Shown: positions 1 through 7,910, numbered from the stretch's first letter. The stretch is DNA of 39,926 nt from Planctomycetia bacterium (GCA_005772955.1 SXID01000226.1:1-39926); one strand, 5' to 3'. Notes: generated by a model not told the origin, from the letters alone. Program-made: numbers and translations.

Positions 1-142
1 ATGGGTTCGCGGAAGGTCTCTTGGATTGATTGAGCCTTCTTCACCAGCCCGTAGCGCCAGCAAGGGCCGACGTCGGCCCTTGCTGGCGCTACGGGCTGGT
101 GAAGAAGGCTCAATCAATCCAAGAGACCTTCCGCGAACCCAT
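1..142. repeat. Perfect 142-bp palindrome at the window edge
   Basis: Bases 1-71 are the exact reverse complement of bases 72-142, with no spacer; the centre is CCGAC/GTCGG. The right arm contains the helicase stop codon (114-116) and its last codons, so the left arm is an inverted copy of that gene end. The core (about 48-95, CGTAGCGCCAGCAAGGGCC and its complement) looks like a natural intergenic hairpin, but the extension of both arms into coding sequence does not. Because it ends exactly at base 1, the fold-back may be an assembly or library artefact, or the visible half of a longer inverted duplication. Confidence 0.95.
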
Positions 143-2576
143 CGACCTCTTCACCAGGTTCGGGCACCTCCGGGGTCGTCGCAATGATCACCTTCGCGTG
201 TCCTTCGCCTTCGACAACGTCCGCGCCGTGAGAACGTTTGATCGCTACTTCCGTGCTGGTCGGATCAACGGCACGACAAATGTCCGTGAGACGGTCGGAC
301 ATCTCCGATAGCTCTTTCTTCCACTCCTCTTGTGTCAGACCTGGCGGGGTGAGTTGCTCGAACTCCTGCGTCAACAGGATGAGCCGCAACAGGTGCCGGA
401 ATATCAAGCCTTCCTGCTTCGTGAGGTCTTTGGTCGTCACGTAAGTGTTGAAGTTGCCGTAATTGATGACTTCGGCCGCGGCCCACACCGGCGTTGTGAC
501 GAAGTCGCCGACTTCGGGATACTTCGCATCGAAGAGCAGTCTCGCCTTGTCCGCGAGCACCGGCGGGCGCTCGTCCCACGGCACCCACTCCTCTTCCTCT
601 TCTTCCGCGCCTTCCACCTTCGGCACCTTCGCCACGATCAAGCCCTTCGCGATCAACTCGGGGTCGAGTTTCTCCGTTTGGAGCGGCCCCGGCGACAGCT
701 CCCACGGAACGCGCACAAACTTGAGTAACGGTCGCGGAAGCTCGAGAACGCTTTCAAGAAGTTGAAGCCGCTCCTCGCGGTTTGCGACGCCGAGCAAGTC
801 GGTGAGGAACGCCCCGTACAGCGGGTGGCAGGCGCGGAACACGAGTAGTTTGTCGAGTTCCGGTGTGGGTGTCGCGGTGACGGGGGCGTAAAGCGGTTCG
901 GAAGAACCTACCCCCCCGGCCCCCCTCCCTTCAGGGAGGGGGGAGACGGAACGGCTTTGCGCCGCGAGCGCCTCCTCAAGTGGAGTGAGCTTTCGTGATT
1001 GGTCTATCTCCCCCTTCCCTTCCGGGAGGGGGGCCGGGGGGGTAGGTTCTTCCACTGGAGGCGGAGGATCGAGAACCAGAAACCCATTCGCGTGCAACGT
1101 GACCAGCATCCGCGTGAGCTGCTTCATCCCGGCTTCGATGCGCGGCTGGTCGAGCAATCGCTTGCGGACCACGCTCCGAATCTTCTCCACGTCCGGTGAA
1201 ACTTTCAGCAAGTACGCGAGCAATCGCCACGGGAGCGGACCTTTGCTGTAAAGCCGACCTGCGGGCGCGTTCTTCAGTCGCTCGAAGTCCGCTTCGGTCC
1301 AGTACTTCTTCTGACTGTTGCGCGTCGGCTTCTTCTTGAGCAACGACTTCTTCGCCTTGAGCAAGCCAGGGTCTTTCGTGTTCTCCGGTATCTGGTCGAA
1401 CTGTTGCTTCCAGCGGAGGATGCGAACGTCGTCTTCCTCTGGGTACGCGAACACGTAGCCTTCGGTGTCGTACTGCGGGCGCCCGGCGCGCCCGAAGATC
1501 TGGTGCGCGGTACTCGCCTCTATCAGCTTCTCCTTGCCGAACGGCCCCTTCACGAGCGACGTGAGTACCACCGAGCGCGCCGGAAGATTGATCCCGGCCG
1601 CAAGCGTTTCGGTACACAGCGCGACGCTGAGCAGTTTCTTCTCGAATAGCTCCTCAACGGCACGGCGGTATTTCGGCAGCAATCCGGCATGGTGAACACC
1701 GACCCCGCGGCGGAGCATCTGCTTCAACTTCGGCCCGACGCCGTTGGGCCATTCGAGTTTGTCGCACTCCTTGTTGAGCGCGGCTTTCTGCGCCGCGTTC
1801 ATTAGCTCGAGTCCCTTCAGTTGCTCGGCGACGTTCCAGCACTCGTCGCGATTGAACGCAAACACCAGTGCCGGGGTCTTGCGGGTCGCGTCGTCGCCTT
1901 TCGCGATCTCCACAAGCAACTCGTTCAGGAACTGATCCGGCACCCAGCGATAAGTGAGTGGAATCTTCCGCTCCTTGCCCTCTACGAGTTCGATCTGCCG
2001 CCCGTGTTGGCGGTCGAGCCAGTTCGTGAACTCCACCGCGTTCCCGACAGTCGCCGACAGCAGCAGCAACCGGATATGTTTGGGAAGCATGTTGAGCGAC
2101 AGTTCCCACACGATCCCCCGTTCGGGGTCCGCGAAGCTGTGGAACTCGTCCATAACTACCGCGCTGGTGTGCGTGAAGTCGTAGCCGTCCGCGTGGAGCA
2201 GCCGATTCAGCAGGATCTCCGCGACGACGATCAGCACACGTGCGTTCGGGTTCACTCGCCGGTTGCCGGTCACTAACCCCACGTCCTCCGCTTTGAAGCC
2301 CCACCGGACCGCAGCGGCTTGCATCTCGCTGAACTTCTGCTCGGTGAGCGCGATGAGCGGCGTCGTGTAGTACGCGACGGTGTTCGTGTGGAGCGCCTCG
2401 AACAGCGCCGCGTGCGCGATGAGTGTTTTGCCGGTGCCGGTCGGCGCGCAGACCATCACGCCTTGCTCCGCTGTGAACCATGCCAGCAACGCCTCTTCCT
2501 GCACCGGGTACGGCGGATACGGGAGTTGGTCGATGTACTTCGACGCGAGTTCGGACCGGTTGTCGGATGCGCTCAT
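114..2576 (-). CDS. Ski2-like DExH-box superfamily 2 helicase
   Basis: ATP-dependent nucleic-acid helicase of 820 residues, presumably cytoplasmic. The motifs are all visible: Walker A APTGTGKT at residues 44-51, TTPLIALTEQKF at 71-82, DEFH (motif II) at 143-146, SAT at 174-176, TETLAAGIN (motif V) at 322-330 and GRAGRP (motif VI) at 362-367. This order and spacing fit the Ski2/Brr2/Mtr4-like group; substrate (RNA or DNA) cannot be told from sequence. The C-terminal half holds a proline- and glycine-rich segment at about 508-561 encoded by an inserted palindromic repeat, and an acidic run near 660. No Shine-Dalgarno sequence precedes the ATG; a TAAACT box lies 6 nt upstream, so the message may be leaderless. 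It is divergent from the oxidoreductase gene. Confidence 0.92.
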   Translation of the reverse strand: MSASDNRSELASKYIDQLPYPPYPVQEEALLAWFTAEQGVMVCAPTGTGKTLIAHAALFEALHTNTVAYYTTPLIALTEQKFSEMQAAAVRWGFKAEDVGLVTGNRRVNPNARVLIVVAEILLNRLLHADGYDFTHTSAVVMDEFHSFADPERGIVWELSLNMLPKHIRLLLLSATVGNAVEFTNWLDRQHGRQIELVEGKERKIPLTYRWVPDQFLNELLVEIAKGDDATRKTPALVFAFNRDECWNVAEQLKGLELMNAAQKAALNKECDKLEWPNGVGPKLKQMLRRGVGVHHAGLLPKYRRAVEELFEKKLLSVALCTETLAAGINLPARSVVLTSLVKGPFGKEKLIEASTAHQIFGRAGRPQYDTEGYVFAYPEEDDVRILRWKQQFDQIPENTKDPGLLKAKKSLLKKKPTRNSQKKYWTEADFERLKNAPAGRLYSKGPLPWRLLAYLLKVSPDVEKIRSVVRKRLLDQPRIEAGMKQLTRMLVTLHANGFLVLDPPPPVEEPTPPAPLPEGKGEIDQSRKLTPLEEALAAQSRSVSPLPEGRGAGGVGSSEPLYAPVTATPTPELDKLLVFRACHPLYGAFLTDLLGVANREERLQLLESVLELPRPLLKFVRVPWELSPGPLQTEKLDPELIAKGLIVAKVPKVEGAEEEEEEWVPWDERPPVLADKARLLFDAKYPEVGDFVTTPVWAAAEVINYGNFNTYVTTKDLTKQEGLIFRHLLRLILLTQEFEQLTPPGLTQEEWKKELSEMSDRLTDICRAVDPTSTEVAIKRSHGADVVEGEGHAKVIIATTPEVPEPGEEVDGFAEGLLD
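900..1053. repeat. REPIN-like double-hairpin element inside the helicase gene
   Basis: Two 30-bp arms (900-929 and 1024-1053) are exact reverse complements. Each is followed inward by its own small hairpin (CCCTCCC TTCA GGGAGGG on the left, CCTTCCC TTCC GGGAGGG-type on the right). Two REP-like units in inverted orientation around a spacer of about 90 bp is the layout of a REPIN. The element is in frame with the helicase and encodes PLPEGKGE and PLPEGRGAGG segments. The arms contain runs of six and seven guanines on one strand and could form G-quadruplex structure. A related 12-bp stem occurs at 39571-39599. Confidence 0.85.
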
Positions 2577-2582
2577 GCGTGC

Positions 2583-2588
2583 AGTTTA
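2583..2588 (-). promoter_or_regulatory. -10-like TAAACT directly before the helicase ATG
   Basis: On the minus strand TAAACT is followed by six bases and then the ATG at 2576, so transcription would begin at or next to the start codon. No ribosome-binding site is visible between them. This is a candidate leaderless promoter; no clear -35 was recognised. Confidence 0.35.
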
Positions 2589-2592
2589 GCAG

Positions 2593-2682
2593 AAACGTGA
2601 TTTGTCGAACCGCCCGCGGCAGCGGGCTGGGTACGTCGCGCAACCCAGCTCGCTGACGCGGGCGGTTCGACAAATCACGTTT
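2593..2682. repeat. Long intergenic hairpin between divergent genes
   Basis: A perfect 26-bp stem (2593-2618 with 2657-2682) continues inward as a 14-bp stem with two mismatches (2619-2632 with 2643-2656) around a 10-base loop. It sits between two genes that diverge, so it cannot serve as their terminator. One arm is inside the upstream region of the helicase and the other abuts the putative promoter of the oxidoreductase. It resembles a single mobile palindromic repeat unit. Confidence 0.85.
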
Positions 2683-2703
2683 GCTCGGCGCGCCGCGGGC
2701 GGG

Positions 2704-2709
2704 TATCGT
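2704..2709 (+). promoter_or_regulatory. -10-like TATCGT upstream of the oxidoreductase
   Basis: TATCGT follows GGGCGGG and lies 45 nt before the ATG at 2755. TTGCTC ends 17 nt upstream and could be a -35. It matches the TANNNT pattern seen before many other starts in this window. Confidence 0.35.
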
Positions 2710-2754
2710 TCAAGGCGTCCACCTCTTCCCTCTTACGCTGCCCGGAGTTCCACC

Positions 2755-4206
2755 ATGAGTCGCGTTTCACGCCGTATGTTCCTGCAAACATCGCTCGCCG
2801 CTGCCGCGACCGTCACCATCGGCGGCACGAAGTCATCTGCACGCGTCATGGGCGCGAACGACCGTATCCGCATCGCGGTCGCCGGCCTGAACGGTCGCGG
2901 AAGCGCACACGTCGGCGCGTACCTCGGCATGAAGAACGTCGAGATCGCGTACCTCGTGGACCCGGACAAGCGCACGTACAAGAAGCACGCGGACAGCATC
3001 GCCAAGAAGGAACTGCCCGCCGCGACCAACCTTACCGACATCCGCAAGGCGCTCGAAGACAAGCAACTCAACGCGGTGTCGATCGCGACCCCGAACCACT
3101 GGCACTCGCTCATGACCATCTGGGCGTGCGAAGCTGGCAAGGACGTGTACGTCGAAAAGCCGATGTCGCACAACATCCACGAAGGCCGGATCGCGGTGCA
3201 GATGGCCCACAAGCACAAGCGGGTCGTGCAGCACGGCACGCAGAGCCGCAGTTCGCAATCGTGGGAAGACCTCGCGGCGCTCGTGAAGAGCAAGAAACTC
3301 GGCAAACTGCTCGTGTCGCGCGGCCTGTGCTACAAGGACGGCGGCACCGGCGGCAGCACCCGCGGCGACATCGGAACCAAGCCCACGAAGGCTCCGCCCG
3401 CGGACCTCGACTTCAACATCTGGCTCGGGCCGGCGCAAGAACAAGCCTTCCACGAGAACCTGGTTCATTACCGCTGGCACTGGTTCTGGGACTTCGGCAA
3501 CGGCGACATGGGCAACCAGGGCGTCCACCAGATGGACATCGCCCGCTGGCTGATCCCCGGCGCGACGTGGCCCAAGAGCGTCATCAGTTTCGGCGGGCGC
3601 TACGCGAACGGCGACCAGGGCGAGACGCCGAACACCCAGGTCACCGTGATGGACTTCGGCGAAACGCAACTGATCTTCGAGACCCGTGGGCTGAAGTCGG
3701 CCGCGTATCGAGGCCAGGGAGTCGGAAACATCCTGCACTTCGAGGAAGGCGTGGTCGCGGGCGGCAAGTTCTATCCGAAGGGCAAGGGCGACGGCGAGGC
3801 GATTCCGAAGGTCGCGGCCGAGAAGAAGATCGGTGGCGACCACTTCGCCAACTTCATCGACTGCGTCCGTAGCCGCGACACCACGAAGTTGCACGCGGAG
3901 ATCGAACTCGGGCACGTGTCCAGCGGTCTGTGCCACCTCGGGCACATTAGCCACAAGCTTGGGAAGGACGAAGCCTACGATCCGAAACTCGGCAAACTCA
4001 GCGGCAACGAATTCGGCACCGAGGCGCTGGAGCGGATGGGGGCGCACCTCAAGGACAGCGGCATCAAGTTCGACGGCAAGAACCTGCGCGTTGGGCGGAA
4101 GCTCGACTTCGACGTGAAGACCGAACGGTTCATCAAGGACGACGAAGCCAACACGCTGTTGACGCGCAAGTACCGCGCCCCGTTCACCGTGCCGGACAAG
4201 GTGTAA
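2755..4206 (+). CDS. TAT-exported Gfo/Idh/MocA family oxidoreductase
   Basis: NAD(P)-dependent sugar or polyol dehydrogenase-like protein, 483 residues, exported in folded form. The N-terminus SRRMFLQTSLAAAATV is a twin-arginine leader. The Rossmann loop AVAGLNGRGSA is at 41-51, ATPNHWH at 111-117 and the family EKP motif at 134-136. The longer open frame from 2602 runs through the intergenic hairpin and is not the real start. ATG 2755 is preceded by GGAG seven bases upstream in GGAGTTCCACC, almost the same leader as at 9565. Secreted Gfo/Idh/MocA proteins are abundant in planctomycetes and usually linked to carbohydrate use. The exact substrate is unknown. Confidence 0.93.
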   Translation: MSRVSRRMFLQTSLAAAATVTIGGTKSSARVMGANDRIRIAVAGLNGRGSAHVGAYLGMKNVEIAYLVDPDKRTYKKHADSIAKKELPAATNLTDIRKALEDKQLNAVSIATPNHWHSLMTIWACEAGKDVYVEKPMSHNIHEGRIAVQMAHKHKRVVQHGTQSRSSQSWEDLAALVKSKKLGKLLVSRGLCYKDGGTGGSTRGDIGTKPTKAPPADLDFNIWLGPAQEQAFHENLVHYRWHWFWDFGNGDMGNQGVHQMDIARWLIPGATWPKSVISFGGRYANGDQGETPNTQVTVMDFGETQLIFETRGLKSAAYRGQGVGNILHFEEGVVAGGKFYPKGKGDGEAIPKVAAEKKIGGDHFANFIDCVRSRDTTKLHAEIELGHVSSGLCHLGHISHKLGKDEAYDPKLGKLSGNEFGTEALERMGAHLKDSGIKFDGKNLRVGRKLDFDVKTERFIKDDEANTLLTRKYRAPFTVPDKV

Positions 4207-4256
4207 CGCGACGAGAAGCCGAGCCTCGGATGAATGCAGACCACGCAGATAGCAGC

Positions 4257-4305
4257 AACGCAGTTGCGTACCTGTGGCTCACGCCCACAGGCACGTAACT
4301 GCGTT
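4257..4305. terminator. Hairpin between convergent genes
   Basis: Arms 4257-4277 and 4285-4305 pair over 21 bp with two mismatches around a seven-base loop. It lies between the ends of the oxidoreductase and epimerase-like genes, which converge, so a bidirectional terminator role is reasonable. There is no T tract on either side, so it may equally be an intergenic palindromic repeat. Confidence 0.5.
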
Positions 4306-4320
4306 ACTCCCAACCTCTTC

Positions 4321-5217
4321 TCATTTCCAGGTGCGGTACTTTGGCTTCGGCCCTGGTTCCTTCCCCGCGAGTTGCGGGAGCAGCCACTTCAGCCCGTCGA
4401 GGTTGTCCGCGAGCCGTTCGGCTGCGTCGTCCTGCGTGTGCCCCAGAATGCCGATCGGGCCCGCGTAGCCGCTCTTGAGCACATCGTTGAGTAGTTGCAC
4501 GTCGAGTTCACCTACGCCAAGGGGCACGATCTTCTTCCCGGTTTTATCGCCGTTCTTCACGCTGCCATTGATGTTCAGCGCCAGCAGGTGGGGCTTCATC
4601 AGTTTGAGCAACTCCGGGAACTTGTCGAAATGGTCATGCCCGTGATGTTGGTTGTAAACGATCCCGACGTTCTTGAGCTTCATCGCCTCTATGATCGCGA
4701 CCTGGTTCTCAGGCTCACCGAACCAGCCGCCGTGGTTGTAAAGAGCAACCGTGCAACCATGCCTCGCGGCCTCCTCCGCGATCGGCTTCAGCACCTTCGC
4801 AGCGCTCTCGACTTTCGCGACTTGATTGGCACCGGCGGGCACGCCCATTGTCACCCAGAGTTGCGTTTTGATCCCGTGCTTTTCGATGACCGCCAGGAGC
4901 TTCTTTGCGTCCTCACCGAGGTTGGCAGGGAACCACACTGCGGTTAGTTCGATATTCGCCTTCTCGAGCAGAGCGACTTCGTCGTCGAACGTCGCGAGGT
5001 GTTCGGCGCGCCAGTCGTAAGCGTACTTCTTGAAGCCGAGTTTCTGGAGCATCTCCACTCGCGCGGCCGGGCCGCGTTTCTTCGCATCAAAGGGAACGAT
5101 GCACCACGCGACGAGATTGTCTTGTGCGAACCGATCCGCGGGTTTCGCGGGGTCGGCTGCGTGCGTGATTGATGGGAGACACGCGACGAGCGTGACGAGG
5201 AGAACAACTCGTATCAT
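4321..5217 (-). CDS. Secreted sugar phosphate isomerase/epimerase-like TIM-barrel protein
   Basis: 298 residues with a Sec signal peptide (MIRVVLLVTLVACLPSITHA, cut before ADPA) followed by a TIM barrel of the xylose isomerase-like/AP-endonuclease 2 family. Visible motifs include YDWRAEH near 67-73, LYNHGGW at 159-165, YNQHHGHDHF at 188-197 and LGVGELD at 233-239; the His, Glu and Asp residues are likely metal ligands. The open frame continues upstream to 5583 without a stop, but that extension is a WD40 fragment, and the signal peptide marks ATG 5217 as the start. No strong ribosome-binding site is seen. A role in periplasmic sugar conversion is inferred from the fold and from the neighbouring oxidoreductase; the reaction is unknown. 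Confidence 0.85.
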   Translation of the reverse strand: MIRVVLLVTLVACLPSITHAADPAKPADRFAQDNLVAWCIVPFDAKKRGPAARVEMLQKLGFKKYAYDWRAEHLATFDDEVALLEKANIELTAVWFPANLGEDAKKLLAVIEKHGIKTQLWVTMGVPAGANQVAKVESAAKVLKPIAEEAARHGCTVALYNHGGWFGEPENQVAIIEAMKLKNVGIVYNQHHGHDHFDKFPELLKLMKPHLLALNINGSVKNGDKTGKKIVPLGVGELDVQLLNDVLKSGYAGPIGILGHTQDDAAERLADNLDGLKWLLPQLAGKEPGPKPKYRTWK

Positions 5218-5343
5218 GGTAGTTCGCTGTAGGAGAAAGTGCCGCTTGCCGAACGGCACGCGATAGCCCGCGTTCGCGCGAGACGAACGTACGTGAAATG
5301 ATACGAGTTGTGCAATTGTGCCGCTCGGCTCGCGGCACATACT

Positions 5344-5583
5344 GAGTTTCGCAGGGGGAATCGCTTCGTACACGTCCCAGACCGCGAACGGTACGCCTTT
5401 GGCCACCGTAACGAATTGCTTCCCGTTCGGGTGGAACGCGATCGAGCGGACCGACCTCCCGCCCGTCTCGAGCTGTTGCGTCTGGGCACCAGTGGTGGTG
5501 TGCCACAGCCGAACGTGCGACTCCTGAGTGCCCGCCGCAATCAGAATCTCATCCCACGGAGTTATTAGACACGACCGTGCCAA
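5344..5583 (-). pseudogene. WD40-repeat gene remnant
   Basis: About 80 codons read as WD40 blades: ESHVRLWHTTTGAQTQQLE, then SVRSIAFHPNGKQFVTVAKG and FAVWDVYEA. The fragment has no ATG (TTG at 5583 is the only possible start), no signal peptide and far fewer repeats than a propeller needs. It runs in the same frame into the epimerase-like gene without a stop. The best reading is the leftover 3' part of a longer WD40 gene, now in the upstream region of its neighbour. A translated fusion is less likely because the internal signal peptide would then lie mid-protein. Confidence 0.65.
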
Positions 5584-5630
5584 ATCTCAGATATCATTCA
5601 TACACTTCGCAACACGATGGAGGATTTCTC

Positions 5631-6188
5631 GTGAACGATCCGCAACGCGAAACCGCGGTTCTCGGCGGCGGTTGCTTCTGGTGCCTCGAAGCCGTGTTCG
5701 AGCAATTGAAGGGTGTGGAATCCGTCGAATCGGGCTACACTGGCGGCACTGCCCCGCATCCGACCTACGAGGCCGTGTGCGGAGGACGCACCGGGCACGC
5801 AGAGGTGATTCGCGTTACTTTCGATCCGAGTCTGATCGGCTTCCGCGATTTGTTGGAGGTGTTCTTCGCGGTCCACGACCCAACCACGCTCAACCGGCAG
5901 GGGAATGATGTCGGTACGCAGTACCGCTCGGCGATTTTCTACCTTTCATCCGAACAGAACACTACTGCCGGAGCAGTGATGGCGGAGCTTTCAGCGGCGC
6001 GGGTGTTCGCGAATCCGATCGTGACTAAAGTCGAACTCTTGAACGAGTTCTTCAAAGCTGAGGACTACCACCAGGGCTACTACCGCGCAAACCCCGACCG
6101 CGGGTACTGCCAACTCGTCGTCGGGCCTAAGGTTGCGAAGGCGCAAAGGGCATTCACAGCGAAATGGAATCGCCCCACACACAGCTAA
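5631..6188 (+). CDS. msrA: Peptide-methionine (S)-S-oxide reductase MsrA
   Basis: Reduces methionine-S-sulfoxide in proteins and free methionine, repairing oxidative damage in the cytoplasm. 185 residues. The active-site GGCFWCLE motif is at 13-20 with catalytic Cys15; GYTGG, YEAVCGGRTGHAEV, HDPTTLNRQGNDVGTQYRS and YHQGYY are all family signatures. The start is GTG 5631 because GGAGG (5619-5623) lies seven bases before it; an earlier in-frame GTG at 5577 lacks a ribosome-binding site. TATCAT at 5592-5597 may be the -10. It appears to be a single-gene unit. Confidence 0.96.
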   Translation: MNDPQRETAVLGGGCFWCLEAVFEQLKGVESVESGYTGGTAPHPTYEAVCGGRTGHAEVIRVTFDPSLIGFRDLLEVFFAVHDPTTLNRQGNDVGTQYRSAIFYLSSEQNTTAGAVMAELSAARVFANPIVTKVELLNEFFKAEDYHQGYYRANPDRGYCQLVVGPKVAKAQRAFTAKWNRPTHS

Positions 6189-6278
6189 CTGTAAGGCACG
6201 GAGCAGTCGAGAATCACTCTTCTGCCAGTCCCGAAAGACCTGACTGATAAGGCGGGAACGTACACGCGACGGGGGTGT

Positions 6279-7083
6279 CTGAAAAGCACTAACCCGTTCC
6301 TGAATCGCGCCACCGGGGCGTTCATGGCTGCAACCGGAGGAGCTGTGCGGTGGACAATCGACTGGTGGGCGGTCTATTCCGATCCCACCACCGACACCAT
6401 TCACCCGTGCCACGAAGGCCGTCTCATTTGCCTCGTCTGGCACGAATACCTGCTCAAGCCCGTCGTCCGTTGCGGTTCGCGACGGATGTTGGCGCTCGCG
6501 AGTGGGCACCGCGACGGGGAACTGATCGCCAGGCGCATGCGGCATCTCGGCTGGTCTGTGACCCACGGCTCCACGTCGAACGGCTGTACGGGCGATTTGC
6601 TCCGGTTGCCGCGCGACGACACGCGGCACCTCGACCTGACTCCAGATGGGCAATGGGGCCCGCGTCGTACAATGGCCTAAGTCGCTATGTTCCTCGCCTC
6701 GCGATTGGGGCTTCCGATCGTGTGTCGGGTACGGTTACAAGCGTCCATGGCGGGCGCGTAGCTGGGACTGGTTCGCGGTTCCGCGGCCCTTCTCACGTGG
6801 CCGCGCGGTATTCGGCCCCCCGCTCCGAATACCAAGTGGCGTTGCTCGCGGCGACCTGGAACTGTACCGTCTGTAGTTCGAGGATCTCTTGAACAGGTTG
6901 ACGGAGGAAGCCGAGTGTTGGGCGGAGGCCGGCCGGCGCTGGCCTGGCGAGGCGGTCATGCGACCGCGGTACGTGCCCGATACACTCCACCGCCCACCGG
7001 AATCCACCGCCCCCGCTCTGCGCCCCGGACTCGCGGCGGAATGGAACGCGCTCCCGGGCGTGAAACGAGGGATCGCAGTTTGA
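6279..7083 (+). pseudogene. DUF374-family lysophospholipid acyltransferase, decayed
   Basis: The family is recognised from HEGRLICLVWHEYLLKPVV, SGHRDGELIARRMRHLGWSV, HGST and HLDLTPDGQWGPRR, then FLASRLGLPIVC and CVGYGYKRPWRARSWDWFAV, then FEDLLNRLTEEAE. These blocks are in order but broken by three lesions: an in-frame TAA at 6678-6680, a two-base deletion in a GT run at 6720-6725 that moves the reading from frame 3 to frame 1, and a TAG at 6874-6876 where a Gln codon would fit. No credible start codon precedes the first block (LKSTNPFLNRATGAF is readable from 6279). The original enzyme would have acylated a lipid precursor at the inner membrane. Three separate lesions argue against sequencing error. 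Confidence 0.8.
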
Positions 7084-7114
7084 CGCCTCCTGACGCCCCT
7101 ACCTGGAGAGCCAC

Positions 7115-7909
7115 TTGCTCGCACAACTGGAGAACCAGTTTCACGACCTCTACCTGGAGTACTTCCACAAAGCGGAAGCACACCGCCGCTGGAACGTCCT
7201 CAACGACGTTCCCTGGGCCGATATCACAACCACCCCAAACGAAGAAATCGCGCGCGTCGTCCAGACGTTCATGGCCGTGGAGATGTACCTCCCGGACTAC
7301 ACCTCGAAGATCATGCACCTCGTCCGGTCGAGCCGTGGGCGCGCATGGTTCCAGGCGAATTGGGGGTATGAGGAGTCCAAGCACTCGCTCGTTCTGGAAC
7401 TGTGGATCACCAAATCCGGCGCGCGCTCCGTGGACCAGATCCGCGCGTTCCAGGATGACATCCTGAGCCGCGAATGGAACCTCCACTACGAGACGCCGCT
7501 TGAGATGATCATCTACACGACGTTCCAGGAGTTCGCGACGTCGGTGAACTATCGGGGGCTGCGCCGGGTGGCCATGCAACAGAGCGCCGACCCGGCGCTT
7601 GACAAAGCACTGACGCTCCTCGCGCGCGACGAAACCGGTCACTTCGAATTCTTCAAGAACGGCGTGAAGCTCTTCATGGATGTCGATCGCGACCGCGTCC
7701 TCGAAGCGCTGAACAAGGTGATCCACACGTTCCGGATGCCCGCGCAAACGCTGATCCCGGACTTCGGCGCACACGGGAAGTTATTGAAGGAACTTGGCAT
7801 CTTCGACGACCGCATCTTCCTCCGCGACGTGGTCCGTCCGGTACTCAAGGCGCTAGGCGTCCAGTCGGAAGAGCTGCGTGAGGCCCGGCACCGGTTGGGG
7901 GCCGCGTAG
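7115..7909 (+). CDS. Acyl-ACP desaturase (soluble di-iron)
   Basis: Introduces a double bond into acyl chains carried on acyl carrier protein, using O2 and a di-iron centre. 264 residues, similar to shorter bacterial members and shorter than the plant stearoyl-ACP enzyme. Predicted ligands are Glu56 (AVEMYLPDY), EESKH at 86-90, Glu139 (FQEFAT) and DETGH at 172-176, where plant enzymes have DEKRH. The likely start is TTG 7115 with GGAGAG five to ten bases upstream. It follows the DUF374 pseudogene by 31 bp, so a former lipid-modification pair is plausible. Its stop is one base from the stop of the convergent lipoprotein gene. Confidence 0.88.
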   Translation: MLAQLENQFHDLYLEYFHKAEAHRRWNVLNDVPWADITTTPNEEIARVVQTFMAVEMYLPDYTSKIMHLVRSSRGRAWFQANWGYEESKHSLVLELWITKSGARSVDQIRAFQDDILSREWNLHYETPLEMIIYTTFQEFATSVNYRGLRRVAMQQSADPALDKALTLLARDETGHFEFFKNGVKLFMDVDRDRVLEALNKVIHTFRMPAQTLIPDFGAHGKLLKELGIFDDRIFLRDVVRPVLKALGVQSEELREARHRLGAA

Positions 7910-7910
7910 G

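Noticed and set aside
2602-2754. N-terminal extension of the Gfo/Idh/MocA protein
   Set aside because: It is the translated hairpin repeat; the TAT leader and ribosome-binding site begin at 2755.
4321-5583. A single 420-residue WD40-epimerase fusion gene
   Set aside because: A complete signal peptide lies in the middle, the WD40 part is too short for a propeller, and the only upstream start is a TTG.
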